From: Lysinibacillus fusiformis
GTDB lineage: Bacteria > Bacillota > Bacilli > Bacillales_A > Planococcaceae
NCBI RefSeq assembly: GCF_002845985.1
Contig: NZ_PDFK01000007.1
Span: 62,001 to 126,000, forward strand
Length of the DNA: 64,000 bases
Direction of reading: 5' to 3'
The notes beneath the pieces are model-generated. The model had not been told where the DNA came from, made no database searches, and saw nothing but the letters and a program-made list of their open reading frames with translations. A program made the position numbers and the translations under genes. Positions 18,438-26,737 of this stretch are shown piece by piece. The number at the start of each line of letters is the position of its first letter. Position 1 is the first letter of the stretch.

Positions 18438-19124
18438 AATAAATAAAATACCAACAAAGAGAACACCACATAAAAAGAAGGCGGCGGTAGTGACAAGTAG
18501 CTCATCAAAACCATTATGTAAGGCGATTCCTATATAAGCCCAAATAAAAACACTAGGAAACAAAATATCAAAGTGATGGAAACGGATATGTAGCGCAAGT
18601 GCTCCACCTAATGTCAGCAAAATTACTGCCCAAAGAGGCGTACTAAGACCAAAGCCGTTCCAACCATAAGCCGTTAACGTAAAACTGATATTCGTAATAA
18701 AAATAAATGTCATCCATGCAAAATAAATGGAGAAAGGAATACGACCCGACATTGCTTTGTCATGAAGAGGGTACGTATTATACAACATAAATAAATACAA
18801 GACTAAGAGTAATGTAATGCCAAGTGAAACAATAAATAACTCATGATGCCATACGTATATCATCAATGCTTGCAATATATTTATGCAGCTAAAAAGCGCA
18901 GACTGTTTCATAGTTGTCTTTTTGATATTCATAACTAACCAATAACCGAGTAAAAAATAAATAAGAATCCAAATTACATGACTTACACTAACTGGTGCAA
19001 ATACTACAGAAAAGCGATTAGCGATTTCTAGCATAGATTGACCGTTGATATTCACGAAAAAGGATGAAAAGGTTAGGATGAGTGAGACAAGATAAGAAAT
19101 TGTCATCAAGATAAACCGAGGCAT
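18411..19124 (-). CDS. TspO-related tryptophan-rich membrane protein
   Basis: 237 residues with about seven to eight membrane segments. The stretch APVSVSHVIWILIYFLLGY corresponds to the P-x(n)-FSIWGLIY signature of the larger TspO/MBR-like bacterial proteins, and FSIYFAWMTFIFITNISF followed by GWNGFGLSTPLWAVILL matches their C-terminal half. GGGAGAGG precedes ATG 19124. Members bind porphyrins or other small hydrophobic ligands, but no role is known for this branch. An inverted repeat overlaps its probable promoter (19174-19199). Confidence 0.7.
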   Translation of the reverse strand: MPRFILMTISYLVSLILTFSSFFVNINGQSMLEIANRFSVVFAPVSVSHVIWILIYFLLGYWLVMNIKKTTMKQSALFSCINILQALMIYVWHHELFIVSLGITLLLVLYLFMLYNTYPLHDKAMSGRIPFSIYFAWMTFIFITNISFTLTAYGWNGFGLSTPLWAVILLTLGGALALHIRFHHFDILFPSVFIWAYIGIALHNGFDELLVTTAAFFLCGVLFVGILFIKKNPAYQK

Positions 19125-19173
19125 GTTTTCCTCTCCCTTCGTGTTAGATTTTATAGGGAAAAGACAAATAAGT

Positions 19174-19199
19174 ATAGTGCTGTCACTATTTTTATTATA
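19174..19199 (-). promoter_or_regulatory. Putative promoter -10 with adjoining operator dyad
   Basis: On the minus strand TATAAT (19194-19199) is followed at once by the perfect dyad ATAGTGCTGTCACTAT (19174-19189), which would cover the transcription start of the TspO-like gene. No clear -35 was found. Confidence 0.4.
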
Positions 19200-19322
19200 A
19201 CGGAAACTTTCAACAATGTATCGTGTTGTTTTGCTCGTAATATCTACAATTTACCATCTCAATAGGCATCCATATATTTCTTTAGTACAATAAGAATATC
19301 CAACCAAAAGGAGTGAAGTTTC

Positions 19323-20147
19323 ATGGCACAAAATTTGAAAAACCTAGACCTATCCATTGAACTAGATAAAAAGATGTATAAAAAGAAATTAAAAGTACTC
19401 CAATATGAAATGTTAAATGCACAGCAGTTTTTACTAAAAAACAAAATAGGTTTAATCTTAGTATTTGAAGGAATGGATGCTGCTGGTAAAGGTGGCGCGA
19501 TCAAACGATTGATTGAACGTGTAGATCCGCGCGGTTATGTGGTACACCCTATCTCAGCTCCACAGCCACATGAATTACGCTATAACTATTTACAAAGATT
19601 CTGGAGAAAATTACCGCAGCATGGACAAATCGCTATTTTCGACCGCTCATGGTATGGACGTGTACTAGTAGAGCGTATCGAAGGCTTTGCAACAAAGGAT
19701 GAATGGTCTCGTGCGTATGAAGAAATTAATAATTTCGAGAAAATTTTAACTGCGGGAGATTACATAATTATTAAGTTCTGGCTACATGTTTCAGATGAAG
19801 AGCAATTAAAACGCTTTAAAGAACGTGAAGAAAACCCTTATAAATCTTGGAAGCTAACAGACGAGGATTGGCGGAATCGAGAAAAATCACCACAATATAT
19901 TGAAGCGGCGAATGCAATGTTTGACAAGACAGATAAAAAGGATGCTCCATGGATTTTAGTTGCTGGAGACGATAAAAAACATGCGCGTGTTCAGGTGCTT
20001 CAAGAAACAATTGCACATATTGAACGTGAGGCTCAAAAACGTGGTTTTCATCTAACAAATGTATTAGCTAATGGACAGCTAGAGGATGCTGATTCATCCA
20101 GTTTAGAAATAATAAATGAGAAAAAGCAAGAACAAAAAACAAAATAA
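19323..20147 (+). CDS. ppk2: Polyphosphate kinase 2 family protein
   Basis: 274 residues with an AAAAGGAGTG site. The PPK2 fold is clear: Walker A EGMDAAGKGGAIKRL (~49-63), the catalytic and lid segment FDRSWYGRVLVERIEGF (~106-122), and SDEEQLKRFKEREENPYKSWK after it. PPK2 enzymes move phosphate from polyphosphate to AMP, ADP or GDP. A single-domain protein of this length fits a class I or III enzyme; which nucleotide it uses cannot be said. Confidence 0.9.
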   Translation: MAQNLKNLDLSIELDKKMYKKKLKVLQYEMLNAQQFLLKNKIGLILVFEGMDAAGKGGAIKRLIERVDPRGYVVHPISAPQPHELRYNYLQRFWRKLPQHGQIAIFDRSWYGRVLVERIEGFATKDEWSRAYEEINNFEKILTAGDYIIIKFWLHVSDEEQLKRFKEREENPYKSWKLTDEDWRNREKSPQYIEAANAMFDKTDKKDAPWILVAGDDKKHARVQVLQETIAHIEREAQKRGFHLTNVLANGQLEDADSSSLEIINEKKQEQKTK

Positions 20148-20153
20148 TAAAAT

Positions 20154-20208
20154 GGTGCTGCTGTAACAATAAGACATGAGCTGTTTTAGTTGTAGCAGCA
20201 TCTTTTTT
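20154..20208 (+). terminator. Rho-independent terminator
   Basis: A 14-bp stem, complete if G-T pairs are counted, is followed by seven T after ppk2. Confidence 0.75.
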
Positions 20209-20358
20209 TACATACAATGAAATAAAACTAGGGTTTACAATCATTAGATTGTAGCCAATGTGAACAGAGAATGAGAAATGTACTGATATTTATTGGAAGG
20301 CTAGTGTGGAGAAATGGTGCTTAAAATTTGGAATTTATTAAGAAAAAAGGGTGGGAAT

Positions 20359-20901
20359 GTGGTAACGATAAAGGGGGAAAAATGCTACATCCGCACATTC
20401 CAAGAAAAAGATGCACGAAGTTTATCGGGTCTCGTAAGCCGCAATAAATACTTTTGGTCTGTATACGAGCCACTACAAAAACCTGAATATTATACAGTTG
20501 ATGCTCAATATAAAAAAATTCAAGAGAGTCTCTATTTAATGGAGTCAAAACGAGAATTTACTTTTGGTATTTTTGAGCATGGAACAAATAATCTAATAGG
20601 GCATATTGCACTTTATGCTGTAAAACGCTTACCGTACTCAAGTGCATTTGTTGGCTATGCGATGGATGAAATCTATGTAGGCAAGGGAATCGTCACAGAG
20701 GCTGTAAATATGGTGGTGAGATTCGCATTCGATCAAATTGGTTTACACCGTGTAGAGGCATATGTCTCTACACAAAATAACCCCTCTATGCGCGTATTAG
20801 AGAAGGCTGGATTTCAACAAGAGGGTCTGCTAAGGAGGCTACTGTATATTAATGGCCGATGGGTAGATCACTATATGTATGCGCGTTTAGAGGATGAATA
20901 G
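20359..20901 (+). CDS. GNAT N-acetyltransferase, RimJ/RimL type
   Basis: 180 residues from GTG 20359, preceded by AAAAGG; ATG 20314 would add 15 residues outside the domain and is the alternative. The fold shows YIRTFQEKDA at the N-terminus, the central strand FGIFEHGTNNLIGHIAL, the acetyl-CoA loop MDEIYVGKGIVTEAV (a variant of the usual Q/RxxGxG/A) and VSTQNNPSMRVLEKAGFQQEG. RimJ/RimL-like enzymes acetylate N-termini or small amines. The target is unknown. Confidence 0.85.
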   Translation: MVTIKGEKCYIRTFQEKDARSLSGLVSRNKYFWSVYEPLQKPEYYTVDAQYKKIQESLYLMESKREFTFGIFEHGTNNLIGHIALYAVKRLPYSSAFVGYAMDEIYVGKGIVTEAVNMVVRFAFDQIGLHRVEAYVSTQNNPSMRVLEKAGFQQEGLLRRLLYINGRWVDHYMYARLEDE

Positions 20902-20903
20902 AA

Positions 20904-20946
20904 AAACAAGTGCCTATCCTTCACGAGAGATGGGCACTTGTTTTTT
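20904..20946. terminator. Bidirectional terminator
   Basis: The arms AACAAGTGCC and GGCACTTGTT lie between converging genes, with A and T runs outside. Confidence 0.85.
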
Positions 20947-20954
20947 ATTAGCTA

Positions 20955-21515
20955 TTATTTGCTACCGTCTTCAATTAAATCAAGATGACCTGTATTCGGA
21001 TCAATGATTAAACCATGAACAGGAACGTCTTTCACCATTAATGGGTGATTACGAATCGTATCGACACTTTTCTTAACACTTGTTGCTACGTCACCGAAAC
21101 CACGTAAAAATTCTTTTAAATCAAAACCAGAATATTCCAACATTTTGATTGTTTCTGGATCAATACCCCTTGTCACCATTTCACTAAGCATAGCATCAGG
21201 GTCAACTGCACTCATTCCGCAGTCATAATGTCCAACGACATACACTTCATCAGCTTGTAGGCCATAGACAGCCACTAATAAACTACGCATAACTGCACCG
21301 AAAGGATGGCTTACTAATGCGCCAGCACTTTTCACTATTTTTACATCGCCATTCCGCAAATTCATAGCTTTTGGTAAAAGCTCTACAAGACGAGTATCCA
21401 TACAAGATAAAACAACAATACGTTTATCAGGATATTTTGTAGTGATGAATGGTTCATATTTCTTTTCTTGTACAAACTCTTTATTAAACTCTAAAATATC
21501 TTGTAACATTGTCAT
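20955..21515 (-). CDS. Beta-class carbonic anhydrase
   Basis: 186 residues. The zinc site is Cys38 (SCMDTR, with Asp40 and Arg42 as the catalytic pair), His96 and Cys99 (VVGHYDCGM). It interconverts CO2 and bicarbonate in the cytosol. Length and motifs match the small YtiB-like enzymes of Bacilli. A GGAAGGG site lies ten bases before ATG 21515; a second ATG two codons in is an alternative start. Confidence 0.92.
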   Translation of the reverse strand: MTMLQDILEFNKEFVQEKKYEPFITTKYPDKRIVVLSCMDTRLVELLPKAMNLRNGDVKIVKSAGALVSHPFGAVMRSLLVAVYGLQADEVYVVGHYDCGMSAVDPDAMLSEMVTRGIDPETIKMLEYSGFDLKEFLRGFGDVATSVKKSVDTIRNHPLMVKDVPVHGLIIDPNTGHLDLIEDGSK

Positions 21516-21657
21516 GAATATTGCTCCCTTCCTTACAAAAATATTTTAGAGCAAAACGTTCAATATGCAAACAATAAAGACTTTTTTCAGATAATTTTTA
21601 CAATAAAGAAGCAGTTTCCTACGCTTTAATAGATGAAAATAACTTGTAAGTGATAAA

Positions 21658-21690
21658 AAAACAGCTACCATTGCAGTAGCTGTTTTTTTA
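21658..21690. terminator. Terminator hairpin
   Basis: AACAGCTAC and GTAGCTGTT, a seven-base loop, with A and T runs outside. No plus-strand gene precedes it, so it probably ends the 44-aa gene on the minus strand. Confidence 0.75.
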
Positions 21691-21694
21691 TACA

Positions 21695-21829
21695 TTAATA
21701 TTCTTCGTTTGGCTTTGGATCTACAGTTACTGAAGACTTGCTATCTAAACCAACTTGTAGGTAGTGGATGAAGAATCCCGTTGAAATTAATAAAACTGCT
21801 GAAAAGCCAAGAACAGTTGTAATGAACAT
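21695..21829 (-). CDS. Small single-pass membrane protein, 44 aa
   Basis: A 45-codon frame with ATG 21827-21829 is preceded by GAGAGGAG on the minus strand and followed directly by a terminator. The product starts MFITTVLGFSAVLLISTGFF, a single hydrophobic segment, and ends in the hydrophilic tail SKSSVTVDPKPNEEY. I do not recognise a family. Its own binding site and terminator argue for a real gene. Small proteins of this kind often sit as accessory subunits in respiratory or transport complexes, but nothing here shows which. Confidence 0.65.
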   Translation of the reverse strand: MFITTVLGFSAVLLISTGFFIHYLQVGLDSKSSVTVDPKPNEEY

Positions 21830-21969
21830 TATTAGAGCTCCTCTCTACTTAAATGATCTACTAAACTTCCCTAAAACAATTATACAATAGGTTACTAGGA
21901 AAATCTAAGGATAATTTATGACAACCTTAACATACTTAGCCTAGAATACTATTAGTAGGAATGGATTAT

Positions 21970-23211
21970 TTAGATTGCCCAATTTCCATCGCGGAATATT
22001 GGGTCTATTTGATCATCATGAGTAATTCCAGCTATATTCATCTTATCCGATCCAATCATAAAGTCTACATGTGTCAAGCTTTGGTTAAGACCATGTGCAC
22101 TTAATTCCTCAGAAGTCATTTCTTTACCACCCTCAATGCAAAATGCGTAGGCACTGCCAATGGCTAAATGATTCGAGGCATTTTCATCGAATAATGTATT
22201 GTAAAATAATAAATTAGATTGTGAAATAGGTGATTGATGTGGAACTAATGCTATTTCACCAAGATAATGAGCACCCTCATCTGTTTCAATAAGGGAAGCT
22301 AAAATTTCTTGTCCTTGCTCTGCCTTCACGTCAATGATACGACCATCCTTAAATGTTAAAGTGAAATGATCGATAATATTGCCTCCGTAGCTTAATGGCT
22401 TAGTACTGGAAACATACCCATTAACACCTGTTTTTAAAGGGGCTGTAAAAATTTCTTCTGTAGGCATATTGGCCATAAATGCTTGGCCCTGTGTATTAAT
22501 ACTACTGCCACCTGTCCACACATGATGTGTAGGTAACTCAATAGTTAGGTCAGTGCCTGGAGCAGTATAGTGGAGCGACTTATATTGCTTCCCATTTAAA
22601 TAATCAGCTTTGCTATGTAATTCCTGATCGTGAGCATGCCAAGCTTCTATAGAATGTTCAACGTCAATACGTGTCGCTGCAAAGATGGCTTCCCATAATG
22701 CATCCATTTGTTGTTCCTCTTGTAAGTGAGGGAATACTTTTGCTGCCCAGGCTTTAGATGGAGCAGCGATAACTGACCAACTAAATTTATCAGACTGTAG
22801 CGATTGATAATAGTTTGCTAATGCTTTACCAGATGCTTTTTGGAAGGCCATGATTCTGTCACGCTCTATACCTTTTAGTAAATCTGGATTTTGTGAGCTA
22901 ATGCTTAAGAAAGCGGCTCCGTGTTCAACCAACCATTCACGCTCTTGCACTTTCCATGGCGGGAAGAAATCAAATGAGTCTTTTGGTGCTCCCTCATAAC
23001 GAGCACGTACAAGCTCGTCATCCGATAAATCGACAAATACCTGTTTTGCACCATTTTTATAAGCTATTTTGGTAATTATTTGCGCCAATTTTAGGTTATC
23101 AGTCGAACAGCTTATATAAAGATACTGACCTTTTTGGATATTTACTCCTACTTTCACAGCTAATTCGGCATATTTTAGTAATTTTGTGTTAAATGATAAT
23201 AACAAATTCAT
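21970..23211 (-). CDS. M29-family aminopeptidase, second copy
   Basis: 413 residues, paralogous over its whole length to the enzyme at 9445-10674. It has the same metal-site segments: MPTEEIFTAPL, YLGEIALVPHQSPIS, LFDENASNHLAIG and THVDFMIGS. The ATG at 23211 lies only two bases from AAAGGGG. A TTG two codons later (23205) is better spaced, so the true start may be there. It stands alone, divergent from motAB. The two copies may differ in peptide preference or regulation. Confidence 0.88.
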   Translation of the reverse strand: MNLLLSFNTKLLKYAELAVKVGVNIQKGQYLYISCSTDNLKLAQIITKIAYKNGAKQVFVDLSDDELVRARYEGAPKDSFDFFPPWKVQEREWLVEHGAAFLSISSQNPDLLKGIERDRIMAFQKASGKALANYYQSLQSDKFSWSVIAAPSKAWAAKVFPHLQEEQQMDALWEAIFAATRIDVEHSIEAWHAHDQELHSKADYLNGKQYKSLHYTAPGTDLTIELPTHHVWTGGSSINTQGQAFMANMPTEEIFTAPLKTGVNGYVSSTKPLSYGGNIIDHFTLTFKDGRIIDVKAEQGQEILASLIETDEGAHYLGEIALVPHQSPISQSNLLFYNTLFDENASNHLAIGSAYAFCIEGGKEMTSEELSAHGLNQSLTHVDFMIGSDKMNIAGITHDDQIDPIFRDGNWAI

Positions 23212-23402
23212 ATCCCCTTTCGATATAAGACAGTTTAGTGTAATATTCTTAATTCAATATAATCAAAAATGGTCGAAATGTGAATAAAAAGCATTAATTA
23301 CATCGAAAAATAAGTGAAATACATTTATACTAGGAATATATATATTTAAAATATGGAAAAACAGACGAAAATAACAGTAATAGTAGATTTGGAGGTTCTA
23401 GG

Positions 23403-24206
23403 ATGGATAAATCGTCGATTATAGGGTTAATATTTGCCTTAGTAGCACTATTAACGGGGATGGTGATGAAGGGTGTAAGCTTAAGTGCATTTTATAACCC
23501 TGCAGCCATTCTAATTATCATTTTTGGTACTATTTCAGCAGTAACAATTGCCTTTCCAATGCAAGAGTTAAAGCGCGTACCGAAGCTATTTAAAATTCTT
23601 TTTAAAGAAACGAAATTAGCGAATGATATAGAAATTATTAAAATGTTTTCACAATGGGCTGACTTAGCTCGTCGTGAAGGACTATTAGCACTTGAAAGCA
23701 AGGCTTCTGAAATTGAAGATCCATTTTTAAAAAATGGTCTTACATTAGCAATTGATGGTCAAAATGCTGACTACATCCGTGATGTACTAACGGAAGAAGT
23801 GGAAGCAATGGAAGAGCGTCATGCTAGTGGGTCTGCTATTTTTACGCAAGCAGGTACATATGCACCAACTTTAGGGGTTCTTGGTGCAGTAGTAGGGTTA
23901 ATCGCCGCATTGGCTGATATGAACGATATCGAAAAGCTTGGACATGCTATTTCGGCTGCTTTCATGGCTACATTACTCGGTATCTTTACAGGTTATGTTT
24001 TATGGCACCCATTTGCGAACAAGTTAAAGCGTAAGTCTGCTTTAGAAGTAAAACAAAAGAGAATGATGATTGAGGGTATCCTTTCAGTATTAGAAGGGGA
24101 GGCTCCACGTGTAATTGAACAGAAACTATCATCATACTTAACGATGGAAGAACGTCGTCAAATTTCTGGTGAAAGCGGGGCGGGTGGCCTTGGCAAAGAA
24201 AGCTAA
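23403..24206 (+). CDS. motA: Flagellar motor stator protein MotA
   Basis: 267 residues with four membrane segments, GGAGGT before the ATG, and close agreement with Bacillus MotA throughout: MDKSSIIGLIFALVALLTGM, NPAAILIIIFGTISAV, TQAGTYAPTLGVLGAVVGLI, then GHAISAAFMATLLGIFTGYV and WHPFANKLKRKS. The cytoplasmic loop carries the charged residues that touch FliG. The H+-type MotA fits better than the Na+-type MotP. It overlaps motB. The 190-bp upstream gap shows no convincing sigma-D promoter. Confidence 0.93.
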   Translation: MDKSSIIGLIFALVALLTGMVMKGVSLSAFYNPAAILIIIFGTISAVTIAFPMQELKRVPKLFKILFKETKLANDIEIIKMFSQWADLARREGLLALESKASEIEDPFLKNGLTLAIDGQNADYIRDVLTEEVEAMEERHASGSAIFTQAGTYAPTLGVLGAVVGLIAALADMNDIEKLGHAISAAFMATLLGIFTGYVLWHPFANKLKRKSALEVKQKRMMIEGILSVLEGEAPRVIEQKLSSYLTMEERRQISGESGAGGLGKES

Positions 24207-24954
24207 GAAAAAAAAGCATGATGAACATATTGATGAATCTTGGTTAGTTCCATACGCAGATATTTTAACTTTGCTCTTAGCTGTGTTTATTATTTTATTT
24301 GCCTCAAGTTCAGTTGATCAAGAAAAGTTAGAGAGAATGTCGGCGGTATTTAGTCAAGTATTTGACGGTGGAACAAGCTTTCTAGAGCAGCCTGCACCAG
24401 TACCAAGCCCGAATGCAGATAGCGACCAAACGCCACAGCAAAATTCGGCCTATTTAAAGGATCAACAAGAGCTAGCAGCTATTAAAGATAGTGTGGACAA
24501 CTTTATTGCAGTTAATGAGATGGAAGGTCAATTTGCAACTGAAATGACAGATGAGGGATTGCTTGTAACTATCCGTGATAGTATTTTATTTGATCCTGGT
24601 AAAGCAACGATTAAACCAGAATATATTCCAATTGCAAAAGAGCTTGCGGATGTATTAGTGTCTAATCCACCTCGTAATATTGTTATTACAGGTCATACAG
24701 ATAATGTGCCAGCTGGCCCTAACTTCTCATCAAACTTGGAGTTATCATTAATGCGTGCGTCTAATTTTTACATGGTATTATTAGATAGTAATTCACAATT
24801 AAAGTCTGAGAACTTTAGTGCGAAAGGCTATGGTGAAAACCGAGCGATTGCTCCAAACGATACAGCAGAAGGTCGTGCACAGAACCGACGTGTAGAAGTG
24901 CTTATTCAGCCATTGGTTACCGAAGATGGTTCAGAAGCAAAAAATACACAATAA
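24190..24954 (+). CDS. motB: Flagellar motor stator protein MotB
   Basis: 254 residues from TTG 24190, inside the end of motA; this start gives MAKKAKKKKHDEH, like B. subtilis MotB, while GTG 24169 would add seven residues. Asp24 in PYADILTLLL is the proton-binding residue of the single membrane segment. After a Pro/Gln-rich plug region, an OmpA-like peptidoglycan-binding domain follows (ITGHTDNVPAG, LELSLMRASN, GYGENRAIAPN, GRAQNRRVEV). With MotA it forms the stator that drives flagellar rotation. Confidence 0.92.
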   Translation: MAKKAKKKKHDEHIDESWLVPYADILTLLLAVFIILFASSSVDQEKLERMSAVFSQVFDGGTSFLEQPAPVPSPNADSDQTPQQNSAYLKDQQELAAIKDSVDNFIAVNEMEGQFATEMTDEGLLVTIRDSILFDPGKATIKPEYIPIAKELADVLVSNPPRNIVITGHTDNVPAGPNFSSNLELSLMRASNFYMVLLDSNSQLKSENFSAKGYGENRAIAPNDTAEGRAQNRRVEVLIQPLVTEDGSEAKNTQ

Positions 24955-24955
24955 T

Positions 24956-25003
24956 AAAAAGCTATTAGCGGCTGACCAATCGTCACATGCTAATAGCTTT
25001 TAT
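24956..25003. terminator. Bidirectional terminator
   Basis: Arms AAAAAGCTATTAGC and GCTAATAGCTTTTA between motB and the converging yfkK-like gene. Confidence 0.8.
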
Positions 25004-25008
25004 TTACT

Positions 25009-25230
25009 TTACTTACGTAAAGACCCCAATTCAGCAACAATCGCTTGCATTTCACTTGGGCTAAATGTTTCTCTTTTCATCACCATCTCATATAAATACA
25101 CTAAATCTTCATAATTAGCTTCATCGAAATGTTCTGATTTCATTGCATCAACATTCACCATGCGTAGCTTGTCCTTCATTTGATCCACCATATACACTAC
25201 GTTTTCCTTAGACGGAACTGATAAATCCAT
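25009..25230 (-). CDS. yfkK: UPF0435/DUF1128 family protein (YfkK)
   Basis: 73 residues of the short, acidic helical DUF1128 family, with the typical ends [19 protein letters not shown] and [31 protein letters not shown] lies upstream on the minus strand. The function is unknown. It sits next to a YihY-type gene, as yfkK and yfkH are close in B. subtilis. Confidence 0.85.
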   Translation of the reverse strand: MDLSVPSKENVVYMVDQMKDKLRMVNVDAMKSEHFDEANYEDLVYLYEMVMKRETFSPSEMQAIVAELGSLRK

Positions 25231-25353
25231 TTTTTACCCTACCTTTCATAATCCTCGCACATATCATTTCATTGAATAAAAAAAATGTCAACTCCGTATT
25301 TGAGCATTGCTTTAAAAATAGACTGTTATTGGGTAGAATAAGTGCAGGAAGCT

Positions 25354-25378
25354 GTTTATTTATGAAATAATAGGGAAT
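25354..25378 (+). promoter_or_regulatory. Putative sigma-B promoter
   Basis: GTTTAT (25354-25359), 13 bases, then GGGAAT (25373-25378) fits the sigma-B pattern GTTTAA-N13-15-GGGWAT. It lies 31 bp before the YtxH-like gene. Confidence 0.6.
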
Positions 25379-25408
25379 ATGCAAATACACAAGCAGGGGG
25401 TTATAAAT

Positions 25409-25735
25409 ATGGGTCAGAGTAAATTATTAGCTTCAATCGTAGCAGGAGCAGCAGTTGGTGCTGCATTAAGTATGCTCGATCGTACAACGCGTGAAACAAC
25501 AATTGCTACAACTAAAAAAATGAAGGAAGCCATCACATATTATGCATCAAATCGTGAAGAACTACAGGTGCTAGTGGAGGAAAAAGTGCTGGCAGCAAAA
25601 GTGCTTTGTGAAAGCGTGTCTGATAATGTTAACACGATTGCTGAGAAGGTTGATGAATTTAAAGAATTACCTTCCACAATACAAGGGATGATTGAGGACA
25701 CGAAATCAGCCTTTACTTTACCTGAAAAAGAGTAA
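25409..25735 (+). CDS. YtxH-like general stress protein
   Basis: 108 residues from ATG 25409, after CAGGGGG; an in-frame start at 25379 overlaps the sigma-B promoter and is rejected. The N-terminus LLASIVAGAAVGAALSMLD is the glycine/alanine-rich membrane hook of YtxH-type proteins, followed by a long amphipathic helix. YtxH proteins are sigma-B-dependent stress proteins in B. subtilis; their molecular role is unknown. The YihY-type gene follows 22 bp later, probably on the same transcript. Confidence 0.75.
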   Translation: MGQSKLLASIVAGAAVGAALSMLDRTTRETTIATTKKMKEAITYYASNREELQVLVEEKVLAAKVLCESVSDNVNTIAEKVDEFKELPSTIQGMIEDTKSAFTLPEKE

Positions 25736-25757
25736 AGGAAGCTTTAGGAGGAATTAT

Positions 25758-26675
25758 ATGGAAGGAAAAAAAGCAACAATGCAAAATGCTTTTGGGTTCG
25801 TAAAGTCGTTTGTCTCTCCTGAGGAGGAATCGATTGACGTGATGACATCCAAAGGCTTTGTTCAAGATTTAATAAGTCGGCTAAAGCGAGTTGAAATATC
25901 TGCGCTTGCTGCACAATTGGCTTATTTCTTTTTACTATCGTTCTTCCCCTTACTTATTTTCTTAGTGACGCTATTACCGTATCTAAATTTAGAAACGACA
26001 CAGGTCTATTCATTTTTAGTGAATATCTTACCAGATGAAGTGTATAAGCTGATTGAAAATACGCTGAATGAGATTTTAACAAATCGAAATAGTAGTTTAT
26101 TGTCCATCGGGGTTCTCGGTACAATTTGGTCTGCATCGAAAGGTATTAATGCGCTTATTCGAGCTTTAAATAAAGCCTATGATACAGAGGGGAGAGCTGG
26201 CATATTGGATAGAGGGTTGTCACTGGTTTTTACAATCGCTCTTGTAATTGTGATGGCTGTCGCTCTCTTACTACCAGTTTTTGGTCAGCAAATAGGGCAT
26301 TTCCTATTTTCAATCGTTGGAATTGAGGAGCAATTTGAATCTATTTGGCACAAATTAAGATGGTCAATACCACCTTTACTTATTTTTATCGTTTTAATGG
26401 GAATCTACTGGGTCGTTCCAAATACAAGCCCGCGTTTAAAAATAATGGGTGTATGGCCAGGGGCGATGTTTGCGACACTTGCCTGGTTAGCAGTCACATA
26501 TGGTTTCTCTTTCTATATTAATAATTTTGCAAATTATTCTGCTACATATGGTAGTATCGGTGGTGTCATTATTTTAATGCTCTGGTTATACTTTACGGGG
26601 ATTATTATCATCTTTGGTGGGGTATTAAATGCTACCATGCAAAAAAGGGCACTACAAAAAGAACTTCATGAGTAA
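25758..26675 (+). CDS. yfkH: YihY/BrkB family membrane protein (YfkH-like)
   Basis: 305 residues from ATG 25758, after AGGAGG. Six membrane segments in the YihY/virulence factor BrkB (formerly RNase BN) pattern: LAAQLAYFFLLSFFPLLIFL, LGTIWSASKGINALIRALNKAY, VPNTSPRLKIMGVWPGA and YGSIGGVIILMLWLYFTG. Despite the old name, an RNase activity is not supported for this family; transport is more likely. It is probably expressed with the YtxH-like gene from the putative sigma-B promoter. Confidence 0.85.
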   Translation: MEGKKATMQNAFGFVKSFVSPEEESIDVMTSKGFVQDLISRLKRVEISALAAQLAYFFLLSFFPLLIFLVTLLPYLNLETTQVYSFLVNILPDEVYKLIENTLNEILTNRNSSLLSIGVLGTIWSASKGINALIRALNKAYDTEGRAGILDRGLSLVFTIALVIVMAVALLLPVFGQQIGHFLFSIVGIEEQFESIWHKLRWSIPPLLIFIVLMGIYWVVPNTSPRLKIMGVWPGAMFATLAWLAVTYGFSFYINNFANYSATYGSIGGVIILMLWLYFTGIIIIFGGVLNATMQKRALQKELHE

Positions 26676-26696
26676 GGAAATAACAATAAAACAAAA

Positions 26697-26735
26697 TGAG
26701 CCTCGCTTTTCTTTATGAGAAAGGCGAGGCTTTGT
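26697..26735. terminator. Bidirectional terminator
   Basis: GCCTCGC/GCGAGGC with an imperfect inner stem, between converging yfkH-like and pfeT genes. Confidence 0.75.
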
Positions 26736-26737
26736 CA

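Noticed and set aside
23212-23402. Sigma-D promoter for motAB
   Set aside because: A TAAA at 23285 has only about half of the expected -10 (CCGATAT) at the right distance; too weak to list.
23403-24954. Sodium-type stator MotPS
   Set aside because: The sequence follows Bacillus MotA/MotB more closely, including the start of both proteins and Asp24.
25758-26675. Ribonuclease BN
   Set aside because: The old name for YihY-type proteins; the sequence is a six-helix membrane protein without RNase motifs.
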